Notes under the pieces: model-generated
Database searches by the model: none
Seen by the model: the letters and a program-made list of their open reading frames with translations, nothing else
What the model was told of the DNA's origin: nothing
Made by a program: the position numbers and the translations under genes
NCBI RefSeq assembly: GCF_000821085.1
Contig: NZ_CCXR01000001.1
Location: 3,493,001 to 3,557,000 of the forward strand
Length of the DNA stretch: 64,000 bases
Reading direction: 5' to 3'
Source: Bacillus sp. B-jedd
GTDB lineage: Bacteria > Bacillota > Bacilli > Bacillales > Cytobacillaceae
Part shown: positions 1 through 8,141 of the stretch, one piece after another
Position numbering within the stretch: the first letter of the stretch is position 1
Layout: each line of letters starts with the position of its first letter

Positions 1-1
1 C

Positions 2-226
2 TCCCCATCGATTGCCAATGTCCTTAATTTCAAGGTAAATGTCCTCGACCGTCACTCTCAGGTCGTTTACGGCTCCTCACAGCAGGCGGACGTTTTCCTG
101 TCTACGAAGCGGAACATGGGGTTTGGAGAGCAAAATGGAGACTTGTCCGCTGTCAACATTCCAATCAATTTTATAAACGATACCGATGTCGCCGACACAA
201 ATTCCATTAAAAATAGTTTAATTTAA
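2..226 (+). CDS. C-terminal end of an unknown protein (cut by the window edge)
   Basis: An open frame enters from the left edge and ends at a TAA at 224-226, giving 74 residues. The fragment starts SPSIANVLNFKV and ends NSIKNSLI. It is rich in Val, Asn, Ser and Asp and alternates polar and hydrophobic residues, which suits an extracellular beta-sheet protein, but no family is recognised. A strong stem-loop follows 25 bp after the stop, so this is probably the end of its transcription unit. Only the reading frame and stop are seen; function is unknown. Confidence 0.5.
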   Translation, partial: SPSIANVLNFKVNVLDRHSQVVYGSSQQADVFLSTKRNMGFGEQNGDLSAVNIPINFINDTDVADTNSIKNSLI

Positions 227-250
227 TGAAGAAACCTGATATGATGCCAA

Positions 251-294
251 AAAGAAGCAGCCCAATTCAGTTGTGTGAATTGGGCTGCTTCTTT
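251..294. terminator. Strong intrinsic terminator between convergent genes
   Basis: A perfect 19-bp inverted repeat (251-269 and 276-294) encloses a 6-nt loop. The outer ends are AAAG and CTTT, so a short U-run follows on both strands. It lies between the plus-strand fragment ending at 226 and the minus-strand carboxypeptidase ending at 369, so it can serve both. Confidence 0.85.
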
Positions 295-368
295 AGTGTG
301 CTAACAAAGCGTTTTTACTCAAAGGCCAAATTCGTTCCCAGTTTCGGATTTCCGCCTCCTTCTATTCC

Positions 369-1436
369 CTATTCATCCGCCTCTTCTTCAGCAGCCCTGT
401 TCTGTTGCTCAGGCAGTGTATCCCAGAAGCTGATGTCTGCTTTTTCAATCGATCCGTCGGCAATAGCGCTAACGGTTGCATCCAGCGTTTGGATCGTTTG
501 TTTGATAAGATAGCCATTACTCTTTTGGCCGAGGGCATAGGATTCAATATAATGGTCGGACATCCCGCGCATCTCAAACAGCAGTGTTGAAATACCGTAG
601 CGGACAGCAGCCCCATTGCGCCCGATCCGTTCCTCAGAGCCGCCGACATATTTACCGATATGTCCCCAGCCCTTGCTTTCAAGTTCGTTATAAACAATCG
701 CCCCAAGCTTCTTTGATTTTTCAAGAACCTCTGGTTTCACATTGGCATTCGTCGGATAGAGGATCGAGCCGGAAACCAACTCCCCTTCCGTTTCACTCCT
801 TGTGCCCTGGTGGTGCAAGTCAATCATATAATCAATTTTGTACTTCTGGAATACTTGTTCATGGAGCGCACGCACTTCAGGCTCCATGGCGGAAGTAGCT
901 TTGGCATGTTCGCGGTTTAAATCGACATTATTGGCATTGTAGCGCGTCAAGTGGCGGTCGCCGTCCGCAAGATAATTATCCAAAGAGAAATTGACGTCGC
1001 CCATCGCGCCATCCGCGTTCAGCATTGGAATAATGAGAACGTTTACATTATTCAGCACGCCTTTTGTTTTGCCGGTCCCAAGATGCTTGATAAATTCCAT
1101 GGCTCCTTCGGTAGTGAGCTGTTCATTGCCATGCTGCTGCGTCAGGAACAGGATGGTCGGATTAGCAGGGTTGGAAAGATACTTCGCCATGTAAATATCC
1201 CGGCCCTTCACCGTTTTGCCGATGACCTCAAGTTCCATTGCTGCCTGCTTTGTGTCCTGGGTTTTCAGGTACTCAACCATGCTTTCATATGTATGCAAAA
1301 TCGATGTCTGGATTGAGCCATTCCCGGCACTCGGGCCATTACCCACCGCCCCAACCGGCAGACCAGCCGCGGTAATTCCGCCAAATGCCATCAGCCCTGT
1401 TAGTGAGTACGCAAGAACTTTCTTCTTAATCTTCAT
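369..1436 (-). CDS. Secreted M14-family zinc carboxypeptidase
   Basis: The 355-residue protein has a signal peptide (basic MKIKKK start, then a hydrophobic segment to about residue 30) and one peptidase M14 domain. The zinc site is visible as HGNE (H102, E105) and a later His in the IDLHHQG segment (H208). The catalytic Glu is E288 in LLFEMRG, and N174/R175 in LNREH fit the substrate carboxylate site. Such enzymes remove C-terminal residues from peptides outside the cell. The C-terminus is acidic (AAEEEADE). The RBS TGGAGGG precedes the ATG, and the gene stands alone. A relic of a close paralogue is found at 18136-18246. The family is certain; substrate choice (carboxypeptidase or endopeptidase-like) is not. 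Confidence 0.88.
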   Translation of the reverse strand: MKIKKKVLAYSLTGLMAFGGITAAGLPVGAVGNGPSAGNGSIQTSILHTYESMVEYLKTQDTKQAAMELEVIGKTVKGRDIYMAKYLSNPANPTILFLTQQHGNEQLTTEGAMEFIKHLGTGKTKGVLNNVNVLIIPMLNADGAMGDVNFSLDNYLADGDRHLTRYNANNVDLNREHAKATSAMEPEVRALHEQVFQKYKIDYMIDLHHQGTRSETEGELVSGSILYPTNANVKPEVLEKSKKLGAIVYNELESKGWGHIGKYVGGSEERIGRNGAAVRYGISTLLFEMRGMSDHYIESYALGQKSNGYLIKQTIQTLDATVSAIADGSIEKADISFWDTLPEQQNRAAEEEADE

Positions 1437-1460
1437 AAAATCCCTCCAGAAACTATTTAG

Positions 1461-1486
1461 TTGTCCGAAATATCAGACAATATAAG
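1461..1486 (-). promoter_or_regulatory. Operator-like palindrome at the carboxypeptidase promoter
   Basis: A 20-bp imperfect palindrome (1461-1480) has outer arms TTGTC/GACAA and inner GA/TC pairs. It lies 24 bp upstream of the M14 start codon. On the minus strand a TATATT hexamer (1481-1486) borders it and could be the -10 box, so a protein bound here would block transcription. The symmetry is seen; the regulatory role is inferred. Confidence 0.35.
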
Positions 1487-1737
1487 TTTACTCGTTTTAA
1501 GGAGGAACTTTAATAGACTAGAAAGACTAATTATTAGACAATTATTTACGGTCAAAATAGGAGAAAGAGTTCAGTAGCATTGGCAAAAACTACATACAAA
1601 AGAAGGAGTTTAAGAGGCATCTGTTTAGGGTATAAACAAAGCTTTAAATAGCATTAATAAGAAATTCCCCTAAATTCACAAAAACGCTCAATTAATTATA
1701 TATAATGAAGAAAAAGCGATTAGATCGGAGGTTCGGT

Positions 1738-1947
1738 ATGAAGGGCAATAACAAGCTGGCACTGATCGTTTCTTACATTGTATTAGTCGGTTTCCCGTTT
1801 TTCTTCCTGGTCGTCTCGATGTTTACTGGGCAATGGGGGTATTTTGCATGGAGCATCCCGCCCTCCTTGGCAGCCGGACTGACTGGATTAATGTTCACTC
1901 TGAACCAAAATAATGCTAAAGAACCTTCAAAACACAAACAAGCATAG
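1738..1947 (+). CDS. Small two-helix membrane protein
   Basis: A frame of about 69 residues encodes two hydrophobic stretches (ALIVSYIVLVGFPFFFLVV and a second around FAWSIPPSLAAGLTGLMF) with a short basic tail, so it is probably a membrane protein with two spans. The ATG at 1738 is preferred over the upstream in-frame ATG at 1705 because CGGAGG lies 6-7 nt in front of it, while nothing like an RBS precedes 1705. The stop codon lies inside the left arm of the following terminator. No family was recognised and no partner gene is adjacent. Confidence 0.6.
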   Translation: MKGNNKLALIVSYIVLVGFPFFFLVVSMFTGQWGYFAWSIPPSLAAGLTGLMFTLNQNNAKEPSKHKQA

Positions 1948-1974
1948 AGCGATGGCCTCTATGCTTGTTTTTCT
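1937..1974 (+). terminator. Intrinsic terminator of the small membrane protein gene
   Basis: Perfect 13-bp arms AACAAGCATAGAG (1937-1949) and its complement (1957-1969) enclose a 7-nt loop. T-rich sequence follows on the plus strand. The stop codon of the upstream gene is inside the left arm. Confidence 0.85.
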
Positions 1975-2019
1975 CCGTTAATACCGAGCAGCCGGCCGAC
2001 ATTTACCTTAGCCACTTAT

Positions 2020-3048
2020 CTAAAACTTAACACAAACCGGATTCGGCACATAAATATCCTTTTGCAACACCGTCAACTTGCCTGTTTCAGTACTTCTTTC
2101 AAACAGGACGAGGTTGCTCGAATTCTGGTTGGAGGCAAGCAAATACTTCCCGGTCGGGTCCAGTGCAAAATCCCTTGGCCAATCGCCTTCAGTCGACACG
2201 TATTCAACCGCGCTCAATTTCCCTGTTACCTCATCCACTTCGAATACCGCGATGCTGTTATGGCCGCGGTTCCCCACATACACAAACCGGCCGTCCGCAG
2301 AAACATGAATCGCGCTTCCCTGGCTATCTCCCGCGAAACCATCCGGAAGGGCTGAAATCGACTGGATCTCCGAGAACGCACCGTCCCCATAAGATAATAC
2401 AAGTACCTCGGAACTAAACTCCGTCATCACATACGCAATCGACGGGTTCACCGGATGAAAGGCAAGGTGGCGAGGACCGCTTCCCGGGCGCACTTCCAAT
2501 CTCCCTGCTTCCGTTAAAGCCCCATCCTCATTTACACGGTATGTAAGCACCAGATCGCAACCCAACTCACACACAGCCAAATACTTCCCATCAGGAGCCA
2601 TCCCGGCGTAATGCGTGTGCGCCTTTTCCTGGCGCGGATCTGGACCAGATCCCTCATGATGGATCACCGAAATCGACGAAGTAATCGCGCCTTGCCGAAT
2701 TCCATACGACTCCACTGTCCCTTTATGATAATTGGCGCTGAAAACAAAGCGCTGCTCAGAATCCGTGCTCACATGGCAAGGCGGCGAACCCGCTGAAACC
2801 TCTGAATGAATCAATTCCAAACCCGACGGCTTTACCGAAAACGCAGCCACACCGCCCTGGTCCCCCTCTTTAATAACCGAATACAAGTATTGCCGGTCTG
2901 GGCTCAAGGTCAGATAAGTCGGATTCCCAACCTCCGCCACAACCTCAATATCCGTAACCGCGCCAGCCTCCGTATCCAGCACAATCGAATAAATCCCCTT
3001 GCTATCGCCATTCGTATACGTCCCAATATACCCCTTAAACCTACTCAC
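2020..3048 (-). CDS. Lactonase family protein (6-phosphogluconolactonase-like beta-propeller)
   Basis: The 342-residue protein begins FKGYIGTYTNGDSKGIYS and repeats blade-like segments (YLTLSPDRQYLYSV, GMAPDGKYLAVCELG, HLAFHPVNPSIAYV, IHVSADGRFVYVGNRGHNSIAVF). The pattern and length are typical of the seven-bladed lactonase family PF10282 (YkgB/Pgl type), which hydrolyses 6-phosphogluconolactone or related lactones in the cytosol. No signal peptide is seen. The start is GTG, with GGAAGGGGCGG upstream. It is divergent from a dehydrogenase-like propeller at 3277, so both may act on sugar oxidation products; that link is inference. The true substrate is uncertain because the family is broad. Confidence 0.85.
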   Translation of the reverse strand: MSRFKGYIGTYTNGDSKGIYSIVLDTEAGAVTDIEVVAEVGNPTYLTLSPDRQYLYSVIKEGDQGGVAAFSVKPSGLELIHSEVSAGSPPCHVSTDSEQRFVFSANYHKGTVESYGIRQGAITSSISVIHHEGSGPDPRQEKAHTHYAGMAPDGKYLAVCELGCDLVLTYRVNEDGALTEAGRLEVRPGSGPRHLAFHPVNPSIAYVMTEFSSEVLVLSYGDGAFSEIQSISALPDGFAGDSQGSAIHVSADGRFVYVGNRGHNSIAVFEVDEVTGKLSAVEYVSTEGDWPRDFALDPTGKYLLASNQNSSNLVLFERSTETGKLTVLQKDIYVPNPVCVKF

Positions 3049-3276
3049 ACAAATCCGCCCCTTCCAAACAAATGCATTAATCTCTATTCTACAAAAAACT
3101 CCGCGAAATAGGAACTTTCCGAACCCCTCTCTTCTGGCAAAAGGAAAACCTTTCGTGTCGCGGACAATCCCAGTTGCATCTTGCTCCCGCCATCTCCATT
3201 CTATGGTAAGGGTACTAACCGCATCTTTCTGACCATATTCTTTTAGAAGAATATAACAAAAAGAGATGTAAAGTGG

Positions 3277-4683
3277 GTGGGAAGTTTGAGGGTTCGTTTG
3301 CGGCCGATTGTGAGCGGAGTTAATTTGCCTACTGTTATTAAGATGGCGGTTTTGCCGGGTGAGTCGGTTGAGAGGTTATTTATTGCCTCACAGGTTGGGG
3401 AGATTTATTATATCGGGAACGGAAATGTGAGGACCTTTTTGGATATTCGCCCGCGGATTATAAAGCTCGGTACGTCAGGCGGCGGCTATGACGAACGGGG
3501 GCTGATCGGACTTGCGTTTCATCCGGATTTTACGAGGAACGGCCTGTTTTATCTGCATTATTCTGTCGCCGGAACACAAGGCCCTGGCGCTCTTTCCGGC
3601 CCTTTTCAGCCTAATCCGTGCGATCCCGGCACATTGAACCTCAGATGGATAAACAGAGACACACAATACGATCACATCAATACAGTGGAAGAATGGATGC
3701 TGCAATCAAATGGCCCGCCACAGAAACGGCGCGCGCTGCTTAACATCAGAAGGCCATTTTTTAATCATAACGGAGTCAATAGTTTAAACTTTTCACCCGA
3801 AACAGGAAAGCTTGTTTTAACTACAGGGGACGGCGGCGCGGGCTATGACCCATTTAACTTGGCCCAGGACGATTTGGAAATCGCGGGCAAAATCATTGAA
3901 ATCGATGTCGGCAAAAATACATTTGTCGCCAATCCGCCTGTCGTCACGCGATTCAACGAACTGCCAACAGCCATCCAGGAAACCCTTACGGTCATCGCCA
4001 AAGGAGTCCGGAATATACCAGGTATCTCATTTCAAAGCTTCCAAAACCAATTTATGAAATATGCAGGCATTGTCGGACAAGACTTTGCAGAATCCATTTT
4101 CTCCTTCATTCAATATAAGCCCATCCCGGTTACCCAGCTTGTCGGAGCCTCACTATTGAACGCTGAACTCGGCAATAATTTAATTAACTTCGGTTGGCGC
4201 GGATGGGAAGGCGCTTTTCCTACACCAGTTTTACAAGGCTGCCCCGGCAATCCGTCCCTCGATTCGCATACAATCGCCTATTTCACTGAAGCACTCACAA
4301 CGTCCGTCAGACGCTTGCCGCCATTAACCACTTATTATCATAATGATGCCCGCCCAGGTAAATTTGGCGGAACCGCCCTGACAGGAGTGCAAGCCTATAG
4401 CGGAACCGGTATCCCCGCGTTAACCGGAAGCGTCGTCTTCACCGACCTGGCCAGAAAAGGCTCCTCCCCTGTCAGAGGCGTTTTAGCATATACCACTGCC
4501 AGAACAGACGGAAAACTAAACGACTACGAAGTAATCGAAATCGACCACCAATTCGGCTCCCAATCCGCCTACTACGTCAGCCTCGGTGCGAACCAAAACC
4601 AGACCAAACTCTACCTGGGCACCTACAACTCAATGAAAGTAACCGATCTTAACCAAGGGACAATCTATGAAGTTATCTCCTAA
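3277..4683 (+). CDS. Glucose/sorbosone dehydrogenase-like PQQ-type beta-propeller protein
   Basis: The 468-residue protein shows the signatures of soluble quinoprotein glucose/sorbosone dehydrogenases: an early blade ERLFIASQVGEIYYI, GLIGLAFHPDF followed by NGLFYLHYS, the HNGVNSLNFSPETGKLVLTTGDGG segment, and a late GTIYEV blade. There is no signal peptide or lipobox, which is unusual for a family that normally works outside the cell. The start used is GTG at 3277; its RBS is weak and the real start is not certain. Family members oxidise aldose sugars with PQQ, but many Firmicute homologues have no tested activity, so the enzyme name is tentative. It lies back to back with the lactonase at 2020. 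Confidence 0.75.
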   Translation: MGSLRVRLRPIVSGVNLPTVIKMAVLPGESVERLFIASQVGEIYYIGNGNVRTFLDIRPRIIKLGTSGGGYDERGLIGLAFHPDFTRNGLFYLHYSVAGTQGPGALSGPFQPNPCDPGTLNLRWINRDTQYDHINTVEEWMLQSNGPPQKRRALLNIRRPFFNHNGVNSLNFSPETGKLVLTTGDGGAGYDPFNLAQDDLEIAGKIIEIDVGKNTFVANPPVVTRFNELPTAIQETLTVIAKGVRNIPGISFQSFQNQFMKYAGIVGQDFAESIFSFIQYKPIPVTQLVGASLLNAELGNNLINFGWRGWEGAFPTPVLQGCPGNPSLDSHTIAYFTEALTTSVRRLPPLTTYYHNDARPGKFGGTALTGVQAYSGTGIPALTGSVVFTDLARKGSSPVRGVLAYTTARTDGKLNDYEVIEIDHQFGSQSAYYVSLGANQNQTKLYLGTYNSMKVTDLNQGTIYEVIS

Positions 4684-4691
4684 AGCTAAGC

Positions 4692-4731
4692 GACAAATTA
4701 TAGCCCTCATCTATAGTGGGGGCTATTTGTC
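4692..4731 (+). terminator. Stem-loop after the dehydrogenase-like gene
   Basis: GACAAA and ATAGCCC pair with GGGCTAT and TTTGTC across a loop, just after the stop at 4683. The T-rich tail is weak, so termination strength is doubtful. Confidence 0.5.
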
Positions 4732-4916
4732 ATGCCTGCTTTTTCACTATCAAAAAAATTTTTGCATTTATTTCGTTCTCTATTAAATTCTATTTGTTTT
4801 ATATAATGAACGATATAATGAGCATTTAAGAGAAAACTGGCGATTTACTATTATTTCACGCCCATTTTGGATCTATTTGGCAGTAAATGCGATTTTATTT
4901 AAGTTTTTTAGTATAT

Positions 4917-4937
4917 TATAATGAACTTGTAAGTTCA
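4917..4937 (+). promoter_or_regulatory. TATAAT box overlapping a perfect palindrome
   Basis: TATAAT (4917-4922) is followed at once by TGAACTT GT AAGTTCA (4922-4937), two 7-bp perfect arms around a 2-bp centre. It lies about 45 bp upstream of the first exported coiled-coil gene. Two more TATAAT hexamers (4802-4807, 4814-4819) lie further up, all with poor -35 boxes. The position suits a repressor operator on a start region; that role is inferred. Confidence 0.45.
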
Positions 4938-4982
4938 CTATATAGAACAATCTGGACTAAAAAGGAGCGGAGGGTGGTGAAA

Positions 4983-5429
4983 ATGAAGAGAATCGCAGCG
5001 CTTAGTTTTTTTGCACTTATGATGGCAGGAGTAGGAACTACATATGCTTTTTCGAACAGTGGAGAAGCGATTCCGACTTGGTTTAAACAATCTCTTGACC
5101 AACGAATCAACGAGATAAAAGACGAGACATCAGGCAAAACAGGGATAGCAATAATAAGCTTATCAACAGACACGCAACTCGAAAAACAAAATGCTGAAAA
5201 TCAAATATTAAATTTTAAATTAAACGAAGTAGGAAATGGAAAAAAAGCGATTAATGAACATAAAGACCATTCTATTCAACAGCTACACGAAGCAAAAGAA
5301 CAGTTAACGATACAGCATAAACAGAAAATGAAACAGTATAAAGAACAACTTAAAGAACGAGAAGCAGCTCAGATTAAAATGGATACTATTGCTATTCTAT
5401 CGGATCTTTTGGAAGTAATCGAAGAATAA
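4983..5429 (+). CDS. Exported coiled-coil protein 1 of a three-gene set
   Basis: From the ATG at 4983 the product is 148 residues: a signal peptide (MKRIAALSFFALMMAGVGTTYAF, cleavage likely after the YA or AF region), a short motif IPTWFKQSLDQ, then a long Lys/Gln/Glu-rich helix likely to form a coiled coil (from about residue 60). GGAGG at 4969-4973 lies 9 nt before this ATG; two GTG codons just upstream (4974, 4977) are less well spaced. There are no Cys residues and no transmembrane segment after the signal. It shares the layout signal peptide, W-[FY] motif, coiled coil with the next two genes. No family is recognised; the function is unknown. Confidence 0.65.
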   Translation: MKRIAALSFFALMMAGVGTTYAFSNSGEAIPTWFKQSLDQRINEIKDETSGKTGIAIISLSTDTQLEKQNAENQILNFKLNEVGNGKKAINEHKDHSIQQLHEAKEQLTIQHKQKMKQYKEQLKEREAAQIKMDTIAILSDLLEVIEE

Positions 5430-5492
5430 AATTAATCCACCCTAATCAGGTCTAGAACAAATAACCTATTATTCGAAAGGATGAGTTTAATC

Positions 5493-6272
5493 TTGAAATC
5501 ACTTAAAACAAAAGTCGTAACAGGGGTCGTAACGGTAGGTTTATTATCAGGAGTAGGGGCAACATTTGCCAACACAGATGCAGGTGTTGTTCTAAAGGCA
5601 TGGTATGATAAACAATTTGTGAAGTCAGCTGCTTTTATCCAGTCAGAAACAACAGCATATGGTAATGAGAAGGCTGAAGCGTATTACAAGGAGTATAATG
5701 CTTTAAAAACTGAGGCTACAAACAGCATCAATACAACGAAGACCCAGAAACAAAACGCAGCCAAAGCAGAGATCAATGCTGCTAAGAACAAGCATCTAAT
5801 TGACATAAAAAACAAAAAGGCCGAAATATTAGCCTATATGGATGATCAATTCGATTCTATTTCTGCAGATGCTCAAACTGCGATTAACAGTGCCGGTGAA
5901 AAAACATTATCCGAAAAATACGGTGATTTAACAACACATACAGAAAGCAAGGGGTGGGATGCTTATGTAGACATGAATTCACAACTTGCTTCAGTTGAAT
6001 TTGATGCGATTAGAGCCTTGGAAGATTCGATTTATTATGCAAAACAGGATTTAGTAAAGCAATTGAATGCTGAAACTTCAGCAACAACACAGGAAATTAA
6101 AGATGCAATCGATGCGAAAATGGCGGAACTTCGGTCTTTAATATCTACTAAAAAGGATGAATTAGTAGCCGCACAGCAAGAATTTATCTCTAAAGAAGCA
6201 CAAGACCGCGTAAATAAGGCCAAGGCAGACCTCGACGCTACAGTTATTGATAATATTAACACCGATTATTAA
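5493..6272 (+). CDS. Exported coiled-coil protein 2 of a three-gene set
   Basis: Choosing TTG at 5493 gives about 259 residues starting MKSLKTKVVTGVVTVGLLSG, a textbook signal peptide ending GATFA. The AAAGG element lies well placed for this TTG, but directly touches the ATG at 5481, which would add MSLI in front. After the signal come VLKAWYDKQF and a long Ala/Lys/Glu/Asp-rich helical region with spaced KAE and AAK segments and a short Gly-containing break near the middle (SAGEKTLSEKYGDLTTH). It is entirely polar after the signal. It lies 63 bp after gene 1. A stem-loop follows its stop. No known family is recognised. Confidence 0.65.
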   Translation: MKSLKTKVVTGVVTVGLLSGVGATFANTDAGVVLKAWYDKQFVKSAAFIQSETTAYGNEKAEAYYKEYNALKTEATNSINTTKTQKQNAAKAEINAAKNKHLIDIKNKKAEILAYMDDQFDSISADAQTAINSAGEKTLSEKYGDLTTHTESKGWDAYVDMNSQLASVEFDAIRALEDSIYYAKQDLVKQLNAETSATTQEIKDAIDAKMAELRSLISTKKDELVAAQQEFISKEAQDRVNKAKADLDATVIDNINTDY

Positions 6273-6278
6273 ACCTAT

Positions 6279-6311
6279 CATGAGGGCCTCAATTCTTTAG
6301 AGGCCCTCATG
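6279..6311 (+). terminator. Stem-loop between coiled-coil genes 2 and 3
   Basis: Perfect 12-bp arms CATGAGGGCCTC (6279-6290) and its complement (6300-6311) enclose a 9-nt loop. No T-run follows (GGTAAAG comes next), so this may be a partial terminator or an mRNA 3'-end stabiliser that lets gene 3 be read at a lower level. Confidence 0.6.
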
Positions 6312-6333
6312 GTAAAGATGGAGGGCTTTCAAA

Positions 6334-6789
6334 ATGTTCCAGAAAGACCAAAATAATAAAAAGAGCAAATTAAGTTTAAAATTTCTGATTGGAGTTCTGC
6401 TTTTGAGCTGCATCATTATTAGCAATATCGGAGTTGCATATGCTGATCAGGATATTCACTCTCTTTTGGCTAATTGGTTTAATAAAAATGGACAAGAGTC
6501 CATAAGCGAAATTGAAAAAGCCATCGAAGAAGAAAAAGTAAAACAAAGGATTCGTTTAAAGGAAGAACTGCAATTGGAACTGAAGAACTCCGCTCAGCTG
6601 TTAAAACAGTATACGGAAGATGAAAAGAATAAAAGAATTATTGCCTTACAACAGTATGCAGACCAGTTAATTAAGGAAATGAAGCTCGAAAACAACCAAG
6701 CCGAAAAACAAAGGATTTCCGCCGAAATGGATAATGAAGTTCAAAAAGCGATCAAAGAACTAGAAAAAATAAAGCCAAAAGCAAAGTAA
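6334..6789 (+). CDS. Exported coiled-coil protein 3 of a three-gene set
   Basis: The 151-residue protein has a basic start (MFQKDQNNKKSKLSLK), a hydrophobic signal or anchor (FLIGVLLLSCIIISNIGVAYA), then the motif LLANWFNKNGQ and a highly charged helix (KAIEEEKVKQRIRLKEELQLELK and onward) ending in KIKPKAK. GGAGGG lies ahead of the ATG. A Cys sits in the hydrophobic stretch, but the context (LLSCII) is a poor lipobox, so secretion rather than lipid anchoring is likely. It follows gene 2 by 61 bp across a stem-loop. Same layout as the two preceding genes; function unknown. Confidence 0.65.
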   Translation: MFQKDQNNKKSKLSLKFLIGVLLLSCIIISNIGVAYADQDIHSLLANWFNKNGQESISEIEKAIEEEKVKQRIRLKEELQLELKNSAQLLKQYTEDEKNKRIIALQQYADQLIKEMKLENNQAEKQRISAEMDNEVQKAIKELEKIKPKAK

Positions 6790-7282
6790 TTCTATAGTGA
6801 TCCAATGAATAGTTCGGTAACGACAAACCCCTCTTCCCACTTCATATTTAGTGATAATACGACTCTACTTAAATATCTGATAGGCAAACAGGTTTTAAGG
6901 GATTTTTTTTGGCCGGTACTGTACATACATAAAAATTGGCTTTTACAAAATTTCAATATGGAAAGAAAAGGATGAAAACGGCTCCGGAGTTTTTCTGGGC
7001 CGGTATTTCTCTTTTTTCTTTGCCCTTTATGCAATAAGCCAGCATGCTTTACCCTCCATCCAATTCATACCGTATTCGGAGCTATACAATCACAGTGAAA
7101 CACTGGAACAGCCCCCTCCCTCACACTCAAAATTCCCACATAAGAAATCATTCCCCCCCGAGCGCAACCTTTTACACAATTCAGCAATTTCCGCACTTTA
7201 AAATTGAAAACACTAGTTTCATAGTGTTAATATGGAAGCATATGTAAAAAAGTGCATAAAATTCATAAAAGGGGGTGATTGA
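6790..7282 (+). promoter_or_regulatory. Non-coding stretch with a promoter for the zinc-ribbon gene
   Basis: No convincing gene lies in these roughly 490 bp; short frames here lack RBS and family features. Near the right end, TTGAAA (7204-7209) and TAATAT (7228-7233) are 18 bp apart and resemble a sigma-A promoter. AAAGGGGGTGATTG then leads into the ATG at 7283. No clear terminator follows the gene that ends at 6789. Confidence 0.4.
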
Positions 7283-7882
7283 ATGTTTTGTTCTAATTGT
7301 GGAGCAAAAATTGAGGAAGGTGATAGATTTTGCCCATCATGCGGCAAAGCAGTTGTGGCCGTAAACACAGGGGTCTCCTACAGATCATCGGATGCAGTGT
7401 CTGGCGACCATGAAGTACGGACTTTTGTTGGAAAAAAGGCCGATTATTATTTGCGGAAATGGAACAATCCAAAAAATAAAGGGAGCAATATGGGCTGGAA
7501 CTGGGCAGCCTTTTTAGCCGGGATGTTCTGGCTGGGCTACCGGAAAATGTACAAACTCGTGTTAATCATTTTGGGCGCTTTTGTAGTTTTTGATATTATT
7601 TCGTATATTATTAACAATCCAGCTATGGACAAAATAAATAACACATTAGGCTTAGTCGTTGCTGCCATTTTGGGGATTTCCGGAAACTACCATTATTATT
7701 TACATGCACAAAAAAACATTGAGGATGTTAAAAACCAATTCCCTAATAACTTGCAAGAACAGGAAGCTGCTTTACGCAAACGGGGAGGTTCAAGCTGGGG
7801 CGGAGTATTCATCGTCCTAGGTTTGTTTGTTGTGTATTTTATAATTAATTTAGTGTTAGCCGGTATTTTTGAGGCGGCTTAA
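7283..7882 (+). CDS. Zinc-ribbon and DUF2628 domain membrane protein
   Basis: The 199-residue protein opens with a zinc ribbon, CSNCG (C3, C6) and CPSCG, followed by a linker. From about residue 70 comes the DUF2628 pattern WNWAAFLAGMFWLGYRKMY with a hydrophobic helix, a second helix near LGLVVAAILGISG, and a third near VFIVLGLFVVYFIINL. It is therefore a cytoplasmic zinc-binding head on a three-helix membrane part. The RBS AAAGGGGGTGA is strong. DUF2628 proteins have no fixed function. It stands alone, with its own promoter and terminator. Confidence 0.8.
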   Translation: MFCSNCGAKIEEGDRFCPSCGKAVVAVNTGVSYRSSDAVSGDHEVRTFVGKKADYYLRKWNNPKNKGSNMGWNWAAFLAGMFWLGYRKMYKLVLIILGAFVVFDIISYIINNPAMDKINNTLGLVVAAILGISGNYHYYLHAQKNIEDVKNQFPNNLQEQEAALRKRGGSSWGGVFIVLGLFVVYFIINLVLAGIFEAA

Positions 7883-7948
7883 TCCTTATAAACAAACTTG
7901 ATAAGAATGTTGCAAAAAACTGCAGGCGTTTCCCAATTGAGAAGATTA

Positions 7949-7994
7949 ATAAGGAGCTCAGATCCCAATAAAGGTCTGGCTCCTTATCTATTTC
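7949..7994 (+). terminator. Intrinsic terminator of the zinc-ribbon gene
   Basis: ATAAGGAGC (7949-7957) pairs with GCTCCTTAT (7979-7987), helped by an inner CAGATC/GGTCTG pairing. CTATTTCT follows on the plus strand. Confidence 0.75.
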
Positions 7995-8141
7995 TAAAAG
8001 CTTTTGGCAAAATCGAATTCCCAATAAAAAGACAAAAATTTGTCAAGAGTTGGACATCACCCTGCAACAATTATAGCGTCATTTCGCACGAAAACAATGT
8101 GATAATAGTGTTAACCACAATAAACGAAAGGATGGCTTAGC

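Noticed and set aside
7898..8140. 80-codon plus-strand frame after the zinc-ribbon gene
   Set aside because: It contains a terminator hairpin, has no RBS and ends at the RBS of the 59-residue gene at 8142.
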